Made by a program: the position numbers and the translations under genes
Assembly (NCBI GenBank): GCA_937871715.1
Contig: CALMOE010000014.1
Location: 1 to 51,592, forward strand
DNA: 51,592 bases
DNA from: an uncultured Geobacter sp.
GTDB taxonomy: Bacteria; Desulfobacterota; Desulfuromonadia; Geobacterales; DSM-12255
Reading direction: 5' to 3'
Shown here: positions 7,895-17,214 of the stretch, in pieces
Layout: every line of letters begins with the position of its first letter
Position numbering within the stretch: position 1 is the stretch's first letter
Notes under the pieces: generated by a model
The model's input: only the letters and a program-made list of their open reading frames with translations
What the model was told of the DNA's origin: nothing
The model's database searches: none

Positions 7895-9211
7895 TTATCC
7901 CATCTCTCCAAGCATCGAGTTTGGAGCATCCTTGACCACTAGGACATCCGCAAAGGAGCCGATCATCTCCACCGGTCCAGTAAAGTTGACGATACGATTT
8001 CCAGAGGTCCGTCCGTAAATCTGCCCCTCGTGCCTGCCGACCCCTTCAACCAGAACCTGCAGCCTGCTGCCGACGAGCGCTCTGTGCAGATTACCGGTCA
8101 GCTTCCTCTGCAATGCTATGACTTCATCCAGCCTTGCCTGCTTTTCCGCCCTGGTGGTCTTATCTTCAAGTGAGGCAGCCTTTGTCTCCGGCCGAGGAGA
8201 AAAGATGAATGTATAGGTATCGGAGTACCCCACCTCCTCCATGAGGGAAAGGGTATCCCTGAAGTCGGCCTCTGTTTCACCGGGGAATCCGACTATGATG
8301 TCACTGGTAAAACAGATGTCAGGCCTGGCCGCTCTCAGGCTCTCTACCTTGCGCAGGTAATCACTCCTGGTGTACCCCCGGTTCATAATCTGCAGCACCC
8401 GGTCACTGCCGGCCTGCACCGGAAGATGGATATGTGAACAGATCTTCTCCTGATCGGCAAAGCAGTCAATCAGGGGTTTGGAAATGTCCTTTGGGTGGGA
8501 AGTCATGAAGCGAATCCGCTCGATGCCGGGAACAGCGGCAACCTGGCGGAGCAGCGCGGCAAAATTCGGACCGTCCCCCACCTTAAGCCCATAGGAGTTG
8601 ACATTCTGCCCCAACAGCGTCACTTCACGCACGCCTGAATCGGCTGCCATCCTGACCTCTTCAAGTATCTCGGCAGGCCTGCGGCTGATCTCCCTCCCCC
8701 TGACATAAGGGACGATGCAGTAGGAGCAGAAGTTGTCGCACCCCTGCATGATGGTCACGAAACGGCTTACCCCGCCCGTACCCCCGAGGACCGGGAAGAG
8801 ATCGAGTCTTGTCTCATTGTCGATGAAATCGGTTTCAGCAATACGCTTCCCATCCTCGGCAGCAAGCACCATCTGGGGGATGAGGTGAAGATTGTGGGTG
8901 CCGAAGACGAAACTCAGGTGGGGCACCTTTTTCAGGAGCCTCTCCCCCTCCTGCTGGGCAACGCATCCGCCGACACCGATGAGAAGCCGGGGATTTCTTT
9001 TCAACTCCCCCTTCATGGTATGAAGAATCCCGTAGATGCGCTCCTCGGCCTTTGCCCTTACGCTGCAGGTGTTGAGAATCACCATGTCTGCACCGTCTAT
9101 TGTATCGGTTGGTGAATAACCTACCTGGCGGAGCGCGGCGACTATCTTCTCCGAATCGCTTACGTTCATCTGGCAGCCGAAAGTCTGAATATGTACCTTT
9201 TTATCAACCAT
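7895..9211 (-). CDS. miaB: tRNA-2-methylthio-N6-dimethylallyladenosine synthase MiaB
   Basis: 438 residues, normal for the family. It is a radical SAM methylthiotransferase that converts i6A37 to ms2i6A37 in tRNAs reading UNN codons. The N-terminal domain carries the three cysteines of the auxiliary 4Fe-4S cluster (C13, C49, C82). The radical SAM cluster is C157, C161 and C164 in GCDNFCSYC. A TRAM domain ends the protein (~375-435). The order of domains and the PYVRG motif after the cluster separate it from RimO and MtaB. It is the first gene of a minus-strand unit with its own promoter (9248-9277), divergent from rpsT. Confidence 0.97.
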   Translation of the reverse strand: MVDKKVHIQTFGCQMNVSDSEKIVAALRQVGYSPTDTIDGADMVILNTCSVRAKAEERIYGILHTMKGELKRNPRLLIGVGGCVAQQEGERLLKKVPHLSFVFGTHNLHLIPQMVLAAEDGKRIAETDFIDNETRLDLFPVLGGTGGVSRFVTIMQGCDNFCSYCIVPYVRGREISRRPAEILEEVRMAADSGVREVTLLGQNVNSYGLKVGDGPNFAALLRQVAAVPGIERIRFMTSHPKDISKPLIDCFADQEKICSHIHLPVQAGSDRVLQIMNRGYTRSDYLRKVESLRAARPDICFTSDIIVGFPGETEADFRDTLSLMEEVGYSDTYTFIFSPRPETKAASLEDKTTRAEKQARLDEVIALQRKLTGNLHRALVGSRLQVLVEGVGRHEGQIYGRTSGNRIVNFTGPVEMIGSFADVLVVKDAPNSMLGEMG

Positions 9212-9247
9212 TTATTCACCCACCGATTCAAGGCAATTGAATTTCAA

Positions 9248-9277
9248 ATAGTACGCAATCTCCTTTTCATTAGTCAA
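9248..9277 (-). promoter_or_regulatory. Sigma-70-type promoter of miaB
   Basis: On the minus strand, -35 TTGACT (9272-9277) and -10 TACTAT (9248-9253) are separated by 18 bases. The predicted leader to the miaB ATG at 9211 is about 30 bases. The match is good but untested. Confidence 0.55.
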
Positions 9278-9319
9278 CCCATTTCGCCACAGACGGCATG
9301 GGGCAAAACCATTTTTTCA

Positions 9320-9349
9320 TTGACACGGCAAATGGAGCGGTGCTATATA
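9320..9349 (+). promoter_or_regulatory. Strong sigma-70-type promoter of rpsT
   Basis: A perfect -35 TTGACA at 9320-9325 is followed after 18 bases by TATATA at 9344-9349. Transcription would begin near 9357, about 48 bases before the TTG start of rpsT. It fires away from miaB. Confidence 0.75.
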
Positions 9350-9404
9350 AGACTCTTTCGAAACCAAAGATAAATAAGTCATCCACATAAATCGGAGGTG
9401 TAGT

Positions 9405-9668
9405 TTGGCTCATCATAAATCGGCTCTCAAGCGTATCAAGCAGAACAAGGTCAAGAATGCCAGGAACAGACATGTTCGCTCCACCATGAGGACCTTCGTG
9501 AAGAAGATTCGCGAGGCAGTGGAGAATAAGGATCTGGCAGCTGCGAAAGAGGCACTGGCGGCAGCCATTCCGGTAATCGACAAATCGGCCACCAAAGGGG
9601 TAATCCATAAGGCAACTGCTTCCAGGAACGTATCCCGTCTGACCAAACTGGTCAACACCCTCGGCTAG
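9405..9668 (+). CDS. rpsT: 30S ribosomal protein S20
   Basis: 87 residues, basic, starting [14 protein letters not shown] as typical for S20, which binds 16S rRNA in the body of the small subunit. The start is a TTG codon with GGAGG six bases upstream; no ATG fits. In E. coli rpsT also uses a UUG start, which is part of its autoregulation, so the rare start may be functionally conserved. The gene stands alone: it has a strong promoter on one side and an intrinsic terminator 21 bases after the stop on the other. Confidence 0.98.
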   Translation: MAHHKSALKRIKQNKVKNARNRHVRSTMRTFVKKIREAVENKDLAAAKEALAAAIPVIDKSATKGVIHKATASRNVSRLTKLVNTLG

Positions 9669-9688
9669 TCAACAGAGATAAGAACTGG

Positions 9689-9714
9689 AAAAGGGCCTTT
9701 AAGGCCCTTTTTTT
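9689..9714 (+). terminator. Intrinsic terminator of rpsT
   Basis: AAAAGGGCC (9689-9697) pairs with GGCCCTTTT (9703-9711) around a five-base loop and runs into seven T residues. The A-rich left arm makes it partly bidirectional, and it also lies just beyond the end of holA, which converges from the other side. Confidence 0.9.
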
Positions 9715-9737
9715 ATGCCTCCGCCAGGATCTCCTCG

Positions 9738-10727
9738 TTAGCGGGAACAGATCGAAAATACCACCATTTCCAGAACGGTCTGTTGCCTCCCACCGCTCTT
9801 CAAATCCAGATCGGCCTGATGCAGCCGCTCGAATATACCGAAGAACTCGACCGGGCTGAAATTCCTGGCCTGCTCCACCAGCCCTTTGAGAAAATATGGA
9901 TTTACCTTTGCTCTCCTGCCGATCTCCTCGTTAGCGACTCGTTTCTGCAGCAGGTCCCTGATTATGCAGAGCTGGCGAAAATGCCTGGCGAGGGCACCGA
10001 TCAGCATGTAGGGGGCATCCGCATCGCGCAATACCGTCTGCAGCTGACGCATCGCCTTGTCAAGATCCCGCCTCCCCAAAGCATCTGCCAGTTCGAAAGC
10101 ATTGTCTATCTTGGTATCTGATGCCATGGCGCGCACATCATCCATGGAAATCAGGCTCTGGTCGCCCGAGTAGGAGGCCAGCTTCTCCAGCTGGGCAACA
10201 AGCTCCCTGAGGTTATTGCCGCTGTAATAGACGAGCATCTCCGCGGCAGCAGGATCAATCCTCTTTCCCAGTCGCTCCGCCTCTTGCCTCACAAAAGCGG
10301 GCAACTGCTCATCCCTCATCCTTTTTATCTCTACAAGATAGTTCCCCTTTTTCAGCTCCTGGAAAAACTTCCTGCGTTGATCAGCCTTTACTGCCTGAAA
10401 CACGATGCAGCTCTCGCTCGCCGGATTCTGCAGGTAGGCAGCAAGCTGCTCGAATGCCTCAGCCGGCAACTCGTCCCCCCTTTTCACCAGGATGACCCTG
10501 CGCTGGGCAAACATCGGCAGGGTCATGGCAGAGTCGATTATCTGCTCAACCTTGACCTCCTTGCCATAGAAAACCGAAAAATTGAAGTCGCGGAAATCTG
10601 GCGAGACAATCCTCTCCAGCAGGCGCTGGACAGCACGCTCCACGAGGAACTCCTCATCCCCGTAAATAAAATAAAGGGGAGCGACCTCCCCTTTACCCAC
10701 CTTCTTCTCCAACTCCTCCGGACCCAT
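9738..10727 (-). CDS. holA: DNA polymerase III subunit delta
   Basis: 329 residues, typical length. The delta subunit is part of the clamp-loader complex; it opens the beta sliding clamp. The N-terminal AAA+-like domain contains the PLYFIYGDEEFLVERAV segment shared by HolA proteins but lacks a functional Walker A, as expected. The helical collar domain follows (~210-329). It lies 67 bases downstream of lptE and last in the leuS-lptE-holA run, and its end converges on the rpsT terminator. The start is ATG. Confidence 0.93.
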   Translation of the reverse strand: MGPEELEKKVGKGEVAPLYFIYGDEEFLVERAVQRLLERIVSPDFRDFNFSVFYGKEVKVEQIIDSAMTLPMFAQRRVILVKRGDELPAEAFEQLAAYLQNPASESCIVFQAVKADQRRKFFQELKKGNYLVEIKRMRDEQLPAFVRQEAERLGKRIDPAAAEMLVYYSGNNLRELVAQLEKLASYSGDQSLISMDDVRAMASDTKIDNAFELADALGRRDLDKAMRQLQTVLRDADAPYMLIGALARHFRQLCIIRDLLQKRVANEEIGRRAKVNPYFLKGLVEQARNFSPVEFFGIFERLHQADLDLKSGGRQQTVLEMVVFSICSR

Positions 10728-10794
10728 TAGCCAGCATCTCCGTGATTATTTTCGCCCGGCAAAACCGCCAGTTCCGCGATAATTGCACCTGTCA

Positions 10795-11295
10795 TCAAAA
10801 AAACCGTCTCATCTGCAGCACAAGGTGATGCGCCATCTCCCTGCACGCTTCCGACACCGCCCAGTCCCTGGCATTCCTCTGCAGGGCCATATCGCTGTTT
10901 GCCGGATACTCTTCCCTGACGATCTCCCTTGCTTTCCAGATCACCTTGCCGCTTTTCCCTTCAATGACACGGGCAAGAACCGTCAGCTGAATACGGTATA
11001 TCAGCACCTTGTCCTGGCCTGAAAATGACACGCTTTCCAGATTGAGGCTCTCCACATCACCATCCAGGAGCAGATCTGCCCCATCTTCTCCCAAGGTGAT
11101 TGGGAGAAAGGCGAGTTCTTTGGACAGCGCCTGGCGCAGCCTCCCTTCGACTTCAGGATAATGGCTGCTATTGGCAAAGGTGGCCACCTGAATGGAGCGC
11201 TCGTCAAATGGCGCCCCATCCTTGCGCAGCGGAGTGTAGCCACAACCGGCCAGGAAAAACAGTGCCACCAGCAATGGCAGAAACTTGCCGGACAC
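10795..11295 (-). CDS. lptE: LPS-assembly lipoprotein LptE
   Basis: 166 residues. A lipoprotein signal peptide ends in the lipobox LAGC (C18), so the mature protein is anchored to the outer membrane. The GYTPLR start of the mature chain and the ~150-residue alpha/beta body are typical of LptE, the plug partner of LptD in LPS insertion. It sits between leuS and holA, the arrangement found for lptE in many proteobacteria, which strengthens the call in the face of low sequence conservation. The start is GTG three bases after the leuS stop, with no strong ribosome site of its own, which suggests translational coupling. Confidence 0.85.
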   Translation of the reverse strand: MSGKFLPLLVALFFLAGCGYTPLRKDGAPFDERSIQVATFANSSHYPEVEGRLRQALSKELAFLPITLGEDGADLLLDGDVESLNLESVSFSGQDKVLIYRIQLTVLARVIEGKSGKVIWKAREIVREEYPANSDMALQRNARDWAVSEACREMAHHLVLQMRRFF

Positions 11296-11298
11296 CGA

Positions 11299-13767
11299 TC
11301 AGACCACCACGTTGAGAAGCTTGCCCGGGACGTAGATGATCTTCTTCGGGCTCTTCCCCTCAAGGTGCTGGATGACCCGTTCATCGACCATGGCAGCAGA
11401 CTTCACTTCCTCCTCCGTGGCGTCCGCCGCCACGGTAACACGGCCGCGCAGCTTTCCGTTAACCTGGACGACGATGAGAAGCTCCTCGTCTGCAGCGGCT
11501 TCCGGGTCGAAGGAGGGCCAGCCGGCCAGTTCGATGCCGCCGCTGTTGCCGATCCCCTCCCACAGCTCTTCGCAGAAATGGGGGACAAACGGGTAGAGCA
11601 GGAGCAGGGTGCTCTCCAGAGCCTCCTTCAGCAGGGGACCGTTTTCCGGGAGATTCTTTGCAGGAAATGCCTGGATGCCGTTCACCAGCTCCATGATGGC
11701 AGAAATCGCGGTATTGAAGTGGAAACGCTCGTCCAGGTCGGCACTCACCTTGCGAATGGTTTTATGCACCAGACGACGCAACGATCTGGACTCGTCGGAT
11801 AGTGCCGCAGGGTCCAGCGGTGAAGCGGATGCTATGAATGGAAGGGATTCATGCACCAGCTTCCACAGCCTGTTCAGGAAACGGAAACTACCGTCAACCC
11901 CCTGATCATTCCAGTCAAGATCCTTCTCCGGAGGAGCAGCGAAAAGGGAGAATAGCCGAGCAGTATCGGCCCCGTATTTTTCGATAAGGGCATTGGGATC
12001 AACCACATTCCCCTTGGACTTGCTCATCTTGGCACCGTCCTTGATTACCATCCCCTGGGTAAGGAGGTTGGTGAACGGTTCATCCACACTCACGTGGCCC
12101 AGGTCGCGCAGTACCTTGGTGAAGAAGCGGGCATAGAGAAGATGAAGGACGGCGTGTTCGATGCCGCCGATATATTGGTCAACGGACATCCAGTAGCGCA
12201 CCTTTTCACCGTCAAGCGGGCCGGCAGTGAAATCTGGCGAACAGTAGCGGAGGAAATACCAGGAAGACTCGACAAAGGTGTCCATTGTGTCGGTCTCACG
12301 GCGAGCCGGCTTGCCGCACTTTGGGCACTCCACATTGACAAAGGAGTCTATCCTGGCAAGGGGGCTCCCCCCCTCTCCGGTAAAGGCAACATCCAGAGGC
12401 AATTGGACAGGCAGCTCCTTTTCCGGAACAGGCACGGTGCCACAGCAGTCACAGTATATGATGGGTATCGGATTGCCCCAGTAGCGCTGCCTGGAAATTC
12501 CCCAGTCACGCAGGCGGAAATTGACGGTCTTCGTCCCCTTCCCTTCCGCTTCCAGCCAGTCAGCTATCTGCTCCTTCGCCTCGGCGCTGTTCATACCGTC
12601 AAACCTGCCGGAGTTGACCATGGTGCCGACCTCGGTATAGGCTGCAGTCATCTCTTCGGCGACCAGATTTTCCCCCGTCGGCATGATGACTACCTTGAGA
12701 GGGAGGTCGTACTTCTTGGCAAACTCGAAATCGCGCTGATCATGGGTCGGAACTGCCATGACCGCGCCAGTGCCGTAATCTGGGAGAACGAAATTGGCCA
12801 GGTAAATCGGCATTCTCGCCCCGGTTGCAGGGTTTATGCACCATGATCCGGTGAAGACCCCCTCCTTCTCCATATCTTCGGCAGTACGCTTGATCTTGTC
12901 CGTATTCTTGACTTTCTCCACAAAAGCGGCCACATCCGCGCTGCGCTCTTGGGTTGTCAGGGCCAGAGCCATGGGGTGCTCAGGGGCAAGGGACATGAAA
13001 GTCGCTCCGAAAAGGGTATCCTGCCTGGTGGTGAATACCCTGATGCACCCCTCCCCCTCCAGGGGGAAATCTATTTCACATCCGTAGCTCTTGCCGATCC
13101 AGTTTCTCTGCATGACAAGAACACGTTCAGGCCAGCCTGGCAGCTTGTTTGTATGGTCAAGCAACTCCTCGGCATAATCGGTTATCCTGAAGAACCACTG
13201 CTCAAGCTCCTTCTGGACCACATCGCTGTCGCAGCGCCAGCAACAGCCGTCCTCAACCTGCTCGTTGGCGAGCACGGTTTCACAGGACGGGCACCAGTTG
13301 ACGAATGAGCTTTTCTTGTAGGCAAGCCCCTTCTCGTACATTTCAAGGAAGATCTTCTGCTCCCAGCGATAATAGTCGACATCGCAGGTGGCAAGTTCCC
13401 GGTCCCAGTCGTAGGAGAGCCCCATGCGCTTCAACTGTCCACGCATGTAGTCGATGTTCTCCTTGGTCCACTTGGCAGGATGGGTCTTGTTCTGTATGGC
13501 GGCGTTTTCCGCAGGCATGCCGAAGGCGTCCCACCCCATGGGGTGCAGAACATTGAAACCGCGCATCCGCTTATGACGGCCGACGACATCACCGATGGAA
13601 TAGTTGCGCACATGTCCCATGTGAATACGTCCGGACGGATAGGGAAACATCTCCAGAAGATAATACTTCTGCTTGGCAGCATCCTCGCTGACCTTGAAAC
13701 TCTTCTCCGTATCCCACTTATTCTGCCATTTGCCCTCTACAGCAGCGGGCGAATACTTTTCAAGCAC
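11299..13767 (-). CDS. leuS: Leucyl-tRNA synthetase
   Basis: 822 residues, a normal bacterial length. The class I signature HIGH appears as HMGH (49-52) and KMSKS as KMSKSKG in the C-terminal half. Between them lie the zinc-binding segment (CPSCE...CCWRC) and the CP1 editing domain with the [10 protein letters not shown] region. The C-terminal anticodon-binding and leucine-specific domains are present, so the gene is intact. The start is GTG with GGAGGG seven bases upstream. The gap to the upstream cytochrome gene is only 31 bases with no terminator visible, so it may be partly read from the signalling cluster. Confidence 0.98.
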   Translation of the reverse strand: MLEKYSPAAVEGKWQNKWDTEKSFKVSEDAAKQKYYLLEMFPYPSGRIHMGHVRNYSIGDVVGRHKRMRGFNVLHPMGWDAFGMPAENAAIQNKTHPAKWTKENIDYMRGQLKRMGLSYDWDRELATCDVDYYRWEQKIFLEMYEKGLAYKKSSFVNWCPSCETVLANEQVEDGCCWRCDSDVVQKELEQWFFRITDYAEELLDHTNKLPGWPERVLVMQRNWIGKSYGCEIDFPLEGEGCIRVFTTRQDTLFGATFMSLAPEHPMALALTTQERSADVAAFVEKVKNTDKIKRTAEDMEKEGVFTGSWCINPATGARMPIYLANFVLPDYGTGAVMAVPTHDQRDFEFAKKYDLPLKVVIMPTGENLVAEEMTAAYTEVGTMVNSGRFDGMNSAEAKEQIADWLEAEGKGTKTVNFRLRDWGISRQRYWGNPIPIIYCDCCGTVPVPEKELPVQLPLDVAFTGEGGSPLARIDSFVNVECPKCGKPARRETDTMDTFVESSWYFLRYCSPDFTAGPLDGEKVRYWMSVDQYIGGIEHAVLHLLYARFFTKVLRDLGHVSVDEPFTNLLTQGMVIKDGAKMSKSKGNVVDPNALIEKYGADTARLFSLFAAPPEKDLDWNDQGVDGSFRFLNRLWKLVHESLPFIASASPLDPAALSDESRSLRRLVHKTIRKVSADLDERFHFNTAISAIMELVNGIQAFPAKNLPENGPLLKEALESTLLLLYPFVPHFCEELWEGIGNSGGIELAGWPSFDPEAAADEELLIVVQVNGKLRGRVTVAADATEEEVKSAAMVDERVIQHLEGKSPKKIIYVPGKLLNVVV

Positions 13768-13798
13768 TTTATAACCCTCCGTGACCTATTAGATCAGT

Positions 13799-15940
13799 TT
13801 ATTCAAATCCCTGCTCTTTATGACATCTCTCGCAGCTGGCCGGATCCCTGGTGGAAAATGCCATCTGGAACCCATGACAGGCGCCGCATGACTTCCCAAC
13901 ATTCATATCGGCCATGGTAACCGGCTTTCTATTCACACTTGCGGGAACGATCTTGTAGTGACAGTCATTGCAGCGGTAACCCCGTCCAAGGTGGATCTTG
14001 TGACTGAAAATAACCGGTTGCAGGTCCTTCTTGTTGGGGAAGTCATAACGAATCGCCTTGAGCGCCGGATGGCACTTCTGGCAGTTGTCAGTAACCGTGA
14101 ACGCATCCTTGCCGTTGTGGCATTTGCCACATGATGACCCCTTCTCCATGTCGGTCATGGAGTGGCGACGGTTCCCCTCTCCGGGGACGAATATCTTGTC
14201 ATGACAGTCGGTGCAGCGGTATATCTCCAGGTGGAACTTATGGCTGAATAGAGCCCCCGAATCCCTGAATGCGACGTCTTTTACCGGATGGCACCTGTCG
14301 CAGGACCCCTTGACCGAAAAAGCACTCTTACCGTCGTGACAGGCACCGCAGGAGTTGCCGTTCTCCAACTGGGCCATATTGAATCGCTTGGCATTTTTGC
14401 CCAAGGGGATGATGCTGTAATGACACTCTTCGCACTTGAAGGCTCCAGTGTGGAACTTGTGGCTGAAGGTTACCGGACCGGTCTCCCTGACAGGGATTTT
14501 AATCTCCTTGGTCGATGTGTGGCACCTGACGCAATCACCCTTTACCGAAAAGGCGAAGATATTGTCATGGCATGCCCCGCATGAGCGGTCCTTCTCCATC
14601 TCCGCCATGGTGTAGCGCCTGTTCTCGCTGTTTGGTGTAAAGAATGCGTTGTGACAATCGCTGCAGCTGTACAACTCCAGATGACGTTTATGGGGAAACC
14701 GCGCATCCGCCGTGAAATAGATATCCCTTACAGGGTGGCATTTGCTGCACTCCTTGGCCACGGAAAATGCAGTTTTGCCATCATGACAGGCACCGCAGGA
14801 TGAACCTTTCTCCATTTGCGCCATGGAATATGATTTTCGCTGCGCTCCGGTGGTAAATATCTTGTTGTGGCAGTCATCGCACTTGTACATCCCCAGGTGA
14901 AATGTGTGGCTGAACTCCACCTTGCCAGCATTGACTATGTCGAAGAGTATATTCCTGGTCTTTGTATGGCACCTGTCGCAGCTGCCGGTGACGCTGAAGG
15001 CGATTTTTGAGTCGTGGCATGCACCGCAGGAGAGATCTTTCTCCATATCCCCCATGGAGTACCTGCGACTCTTGACACCGCCGACAAAAATGCCGCTGTG
15101 ACAATCGACGCATACATACATCTTCTTGGTCGAGTCGGTATGAATCTCATGGCTGAAGCGGGCGGCACCTGCCTTGAAATCGACGTCCGGCTTGGCGGTA
15201 TGACACTTGTTGCAATCACCCCGAACGGAGAAGGCATCCTTGCCGTTGTGGCACCCTCCGCAGGAGAGCCCGTTTGCCATGTCACTCATCAGGTAACGCT
15301 TGCTGTTGGGACCCGCGACAAAAAGTCTGCTGTGGCAGTTGCCGCACTGATATCCCATGCCAAGGTGGATGTTATGGCTGAACAGGGCATCGGCGTCGAA
15401 GCTGATATCCTTGACGGCATGACACTTGGTGCAACTGCCTGTTACGCTGAATGCCGTCTTGCCGTCATGGCATCCGCCGCAGGAAGCTCCACCCTCCATC
15501 TGCTTCATCGTCACATGTGGATTGGTGCCGTCGGCCTTGAATAGCCTGGTGTGACAATCGGTGCAGGTAAACAGGGAGAGGTGAAATTTGTGACTGAAAA
15601 GGACCGAGCCGAAATCCGGAATTTTGATGGCTAACTCTTTGGTCCTGTGACAGGTGGCGCACTCGGTCAGTCCGAACGCACGTATCTTGTTGTGGCACAG
15701 GCCGCACGACTTGCCGGTCTCCATATCGGCCATTGTTGCTGTAGGATTTTTCGCCCCTATCTTGAATACAGAATTGTGACAGAGAGTACAGTTGTTGCCG
15801 AGCTTTTTCAGATGCGGGTCGTGGGGGAACGGGACATTCCCCACGGTGGTCGTCTTGATGGTAACGTTCTTGAAATCTTTTGCAAAGAGTAATACAGGCA
15901 CAAATATCAGCAGAAAGGCCTGCAGCCAGAAGCGTTTCAC
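13799..15940 (-). CDS. 27-haem c-type cytochrome made of nine triheme c7-like modules
   Basis: 713 residues with an N-terminal signal peptide (~1-20, ending VLLFA). I count 27 CxxCH motifs and no CxxCH of odd spacing, arranged as nine modules of about 75-80 residues with three haems each. Most modules repeat the order FSHxxH, CxxCH, an M-rich stretch, SCGxCH, FSV, CxxCH; the FSHxxH histidines are probable axial ligands. It resembles the polymers of c7 domains known from Geobacter, in which modules are strung end to end to make long haem chains (a 27-haem example in G. sulfurreducens is GSU2210, from memory). The location is periplasmic or beyond. The start is GTG with GGAG six bases upstream. 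It is the last gene of the chemosensory cluster, 26 bases after a CheY-like gene. It has no membrane anchor beyond the signal peptide. Confidence 0.95.
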   Translation of the reverse strand: MKRFWLQAFLLIFVPVLLFAKDFKNVTIKTTTVGNVPFPHDPHLKKLGNNCTLCHNSVFKIGAKNPTATMADMETGKSCGLCHNKIRAFGLTECATCHRTKELAIKIPDFGSVLFSHKFHLSLFTCTDCHTRLFKADGTNPHVTMKQMEGGASCGGCHDGKTAFSVTGSCTKCHAVKDISFDADALFSHNIHLGMGYQCGNCHSRLFVAGPNSKRYLMSDMANGLSCGGCHNGKDAFSVRGDCNKCHTAKPDVDFKAGAARFSHEIHTDSTKKMYVCVDCHSGIFVGGVKSRRYSMGDMEKDLSCGACHDSKIAFSVTGSCDRCHTKTRNILFDIVNAGKVEFSHTFHLGMYKCDDCHNKIFTTGAQRKSYSMAQMEKGSSCGACHDGKTAFSVAKECSKCHPVRDIYFTADARFPHKRHLELYSCSDCHNAFFTPNSENRRYTMAEMEKDRSCGACHDNIFAFSVKGDCVRCHTSTKEIKIPVRETGPVTFSHKFHTGAFKCEECHYSIIPLGKNAKRFNMAQLENGNSCGACHDGKSAFSVKGSCDRCHPVKDVAFRDSGALFSHKFHLEIYRCTDCHDKIFVPGEGNRRHSMTDMEKGSSCGKCHNGKDAFTVTDNCQKCHPALKAIRYDFPNKKDLQPVIFSHKIHLGRGYRCNDCHYKIVPASVNRKPVTMADMNVGKSCGACHGFQMAFSTRDPASCERCHKEQGFE

Positions 15941-15966
15941 TAAAATCTCCTTGGACCTTAAACCTT

Positions 15967-16344
15967 TCAAGCAAGCTTTAACAGCTGTTTGGCAACATCC
16001 AGTATTTTGTTAGGCTGAATCGGTTTCGTTATATAATCGTTTGCGCCGAGTGCCAAGGCCCTTTGCCTATCCTCCTGGGCACCTTCGGTGGTAATGACCA
16101 CGATCGGCACCCCCTTATGATTCGGCTCATCTCGTACCAGACTTATGAGTTTCAATCCATCCATCACCGGCATGTTTATGTCGGTAAAGATCATGTCGAA
16201 CTTTTCCGCCGAAATCTTTTTCAGTCCATCAACTCCATCGCTGGCTTCGACTATTCTCACCCCTCTGATCCTTTTCAGGGCAAAGGAGATAAGCTGCCTC
16301 ATTGTGGGCGAATCTTCAACTATCAAAATATTATAATCAGCCAT
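15967..16344 (-). CDS. CheY-like response regulator preceding the 27-haem cytochrome
   Basis: A 125-residue single receiver. E10/D11 (IVEDSPT), D55 (FTDINMP), T in ITTEGAQ and K in ITKPIQ are all present, so it should be phosphorylatable. The motif set (SPTMRQ, TDINMPVMDGLKL) is close to that of chemotaxis CheY. It is one of three such free receivers in the cluster and lies between the GAF protein and the cytochrome gene, with gaps of 30 and 26 bases. Confidence 0.92.
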   Translation of the reverse strand: MADYNILIVEDSPTMRQLISFALKRIRGVRIVEASDGVDGLKKISAEKFDMIFTDINMPVMDGLKLISLVRDEPNHKGVPIVVITTEGAQEDRQRALALGANDYITKPIQPNKILDVAKQLLKLA

Positions 16345-16374
16345 AACCCCTCCGAGTTAAATACAATTGACGAC

Positions 16375-17199
16375 TTATTTGGTCAGCAGGTCAAGGAAAC
16401 CTTGAATGGTCGAAAGCCTTCTCTCGGAATCAGAGTAGAGTCTCGCGCCGAAAATTGCAGTCGCCGCATGGCCGGCAAGGAGCGTGAAGAGCTCGTAGTC
16501 AACCTGGGCAAACTGATCCTTCTGTAAGAGGAGCTTGTAGATTGAGAGCACGCCGATCACATGGTCCTTGATCTTAAGCGGCACACATACCATCGGATTC
16601 AGTATGTCGCGCTGGTAGCTCTCCAGATCATCGGTGAAATAACTCTCTCCACTCTGCAGTGTCTGCCCGATCAGTCCACTGCCAAGCTTGACCGGAGGCA
16701 CTTCGTCCCGGTCCAGCCCCTCACAGGCCACGGCCTGCAGATCACCACTCTTTTCATCCAGCAGCATCAGGGCGAACTCTTCGGCACCGATCAGATTGAT
16801 GACGATCTCCATGATTATCTGCAGAACCTCCTTGAAGTCCAGCGTGGAATGGAGTTGATAGCTGGCTATGTACAGGTTTGCCAGATTGTTGTTTTCTGCC
16901 TCTATCTCTACGTAGCGATTGGCAAAATCCTGGTTTTCATCCTCTATCTGCTGGATGCGGTCGAGAATAGCCTTCTTTTCCTGCTCCAGCTCGCTTATGC
17001 GCTGTATGAGCGCCTGACTCTGACTGTCCGGGCCACTGCCAGCAGTCGCGCTGTTAAGGGAGTTTTCAAGCTCCAGCACACGGTAGCGCAGGCGCTCATT
17101 CTCCCTGAGCAGATCCTGGGTAAACTCGGCCCCCTTCTTGAAAACCTGGAGGAACTCCTCAGCCTTCCCACGATAGCCGGATTCTTCCTCTATAGTCAT
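16375..17199 (-). CDS. Coiled-coil plus GAF domain protein of the chemosensory cluster
   Basis: 274 residues. A heptad-rich coiled coil (~30-115, many E/L/Q residues) precedes a GAF domain (~125-262) that contains the typical PLKIKDHVIGVLSIYK strand pair. There is no kinase or cyclase domain and no membrane segment, so it is a soluble sensor or adaptor that could bind a small ligand and pass a signal through the coil. In an operon with no methyl-accepting receptor it is a candidate for the sensory input. The start is ATG with AGGAGG eight bases upstream; the GTG two codons earlier is too close to the site. The cheB stop is 15 bases upstream. Confidence 0.82.
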   Translation of the reverse strand: MTIEEESGYRGKAEEFLQVFKKGAEFTQDLLRENERLRYRVLELENSLNSATAGSGPDSQSQALIQRISELEQEKKAILDRIQQIEDENQDFANRYVEIEAENNNLANLYIASYQLHSTLDFKEVLQIIMEIVINLIGAEEFALMLLDEKSGDLQAVACEGLDRDEVPPVKLGSGLIGQTLQSGESYFTDDLESYQRDILNPMVCVPLKIKDHVIGVLSIYKLLLQKDQFAQVDYELFTLLAGHAATAIFGARLYSDSERRLSTIQGFLDLLTK

Positions 17200-17214
17200 T
17201 TCCACAACCTCCTG

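Noticed and set aside
9728-9936. A 16-base exact repeat (9728-9743 and 9921-9936) at the 3' end of holA
   Set aside because: Read in different frames, one copy spans the stop codon; two copies only and no flanking features, so chance or a small old duplication is enough.
13799-15940. Regular ~230-base repeats that could be mistaken for a CRISPR or tandem DNA array
   Set aside because: The repeats are the protein modules of the multiheme cytochrome; no short identical repeats with unique spacers are present.
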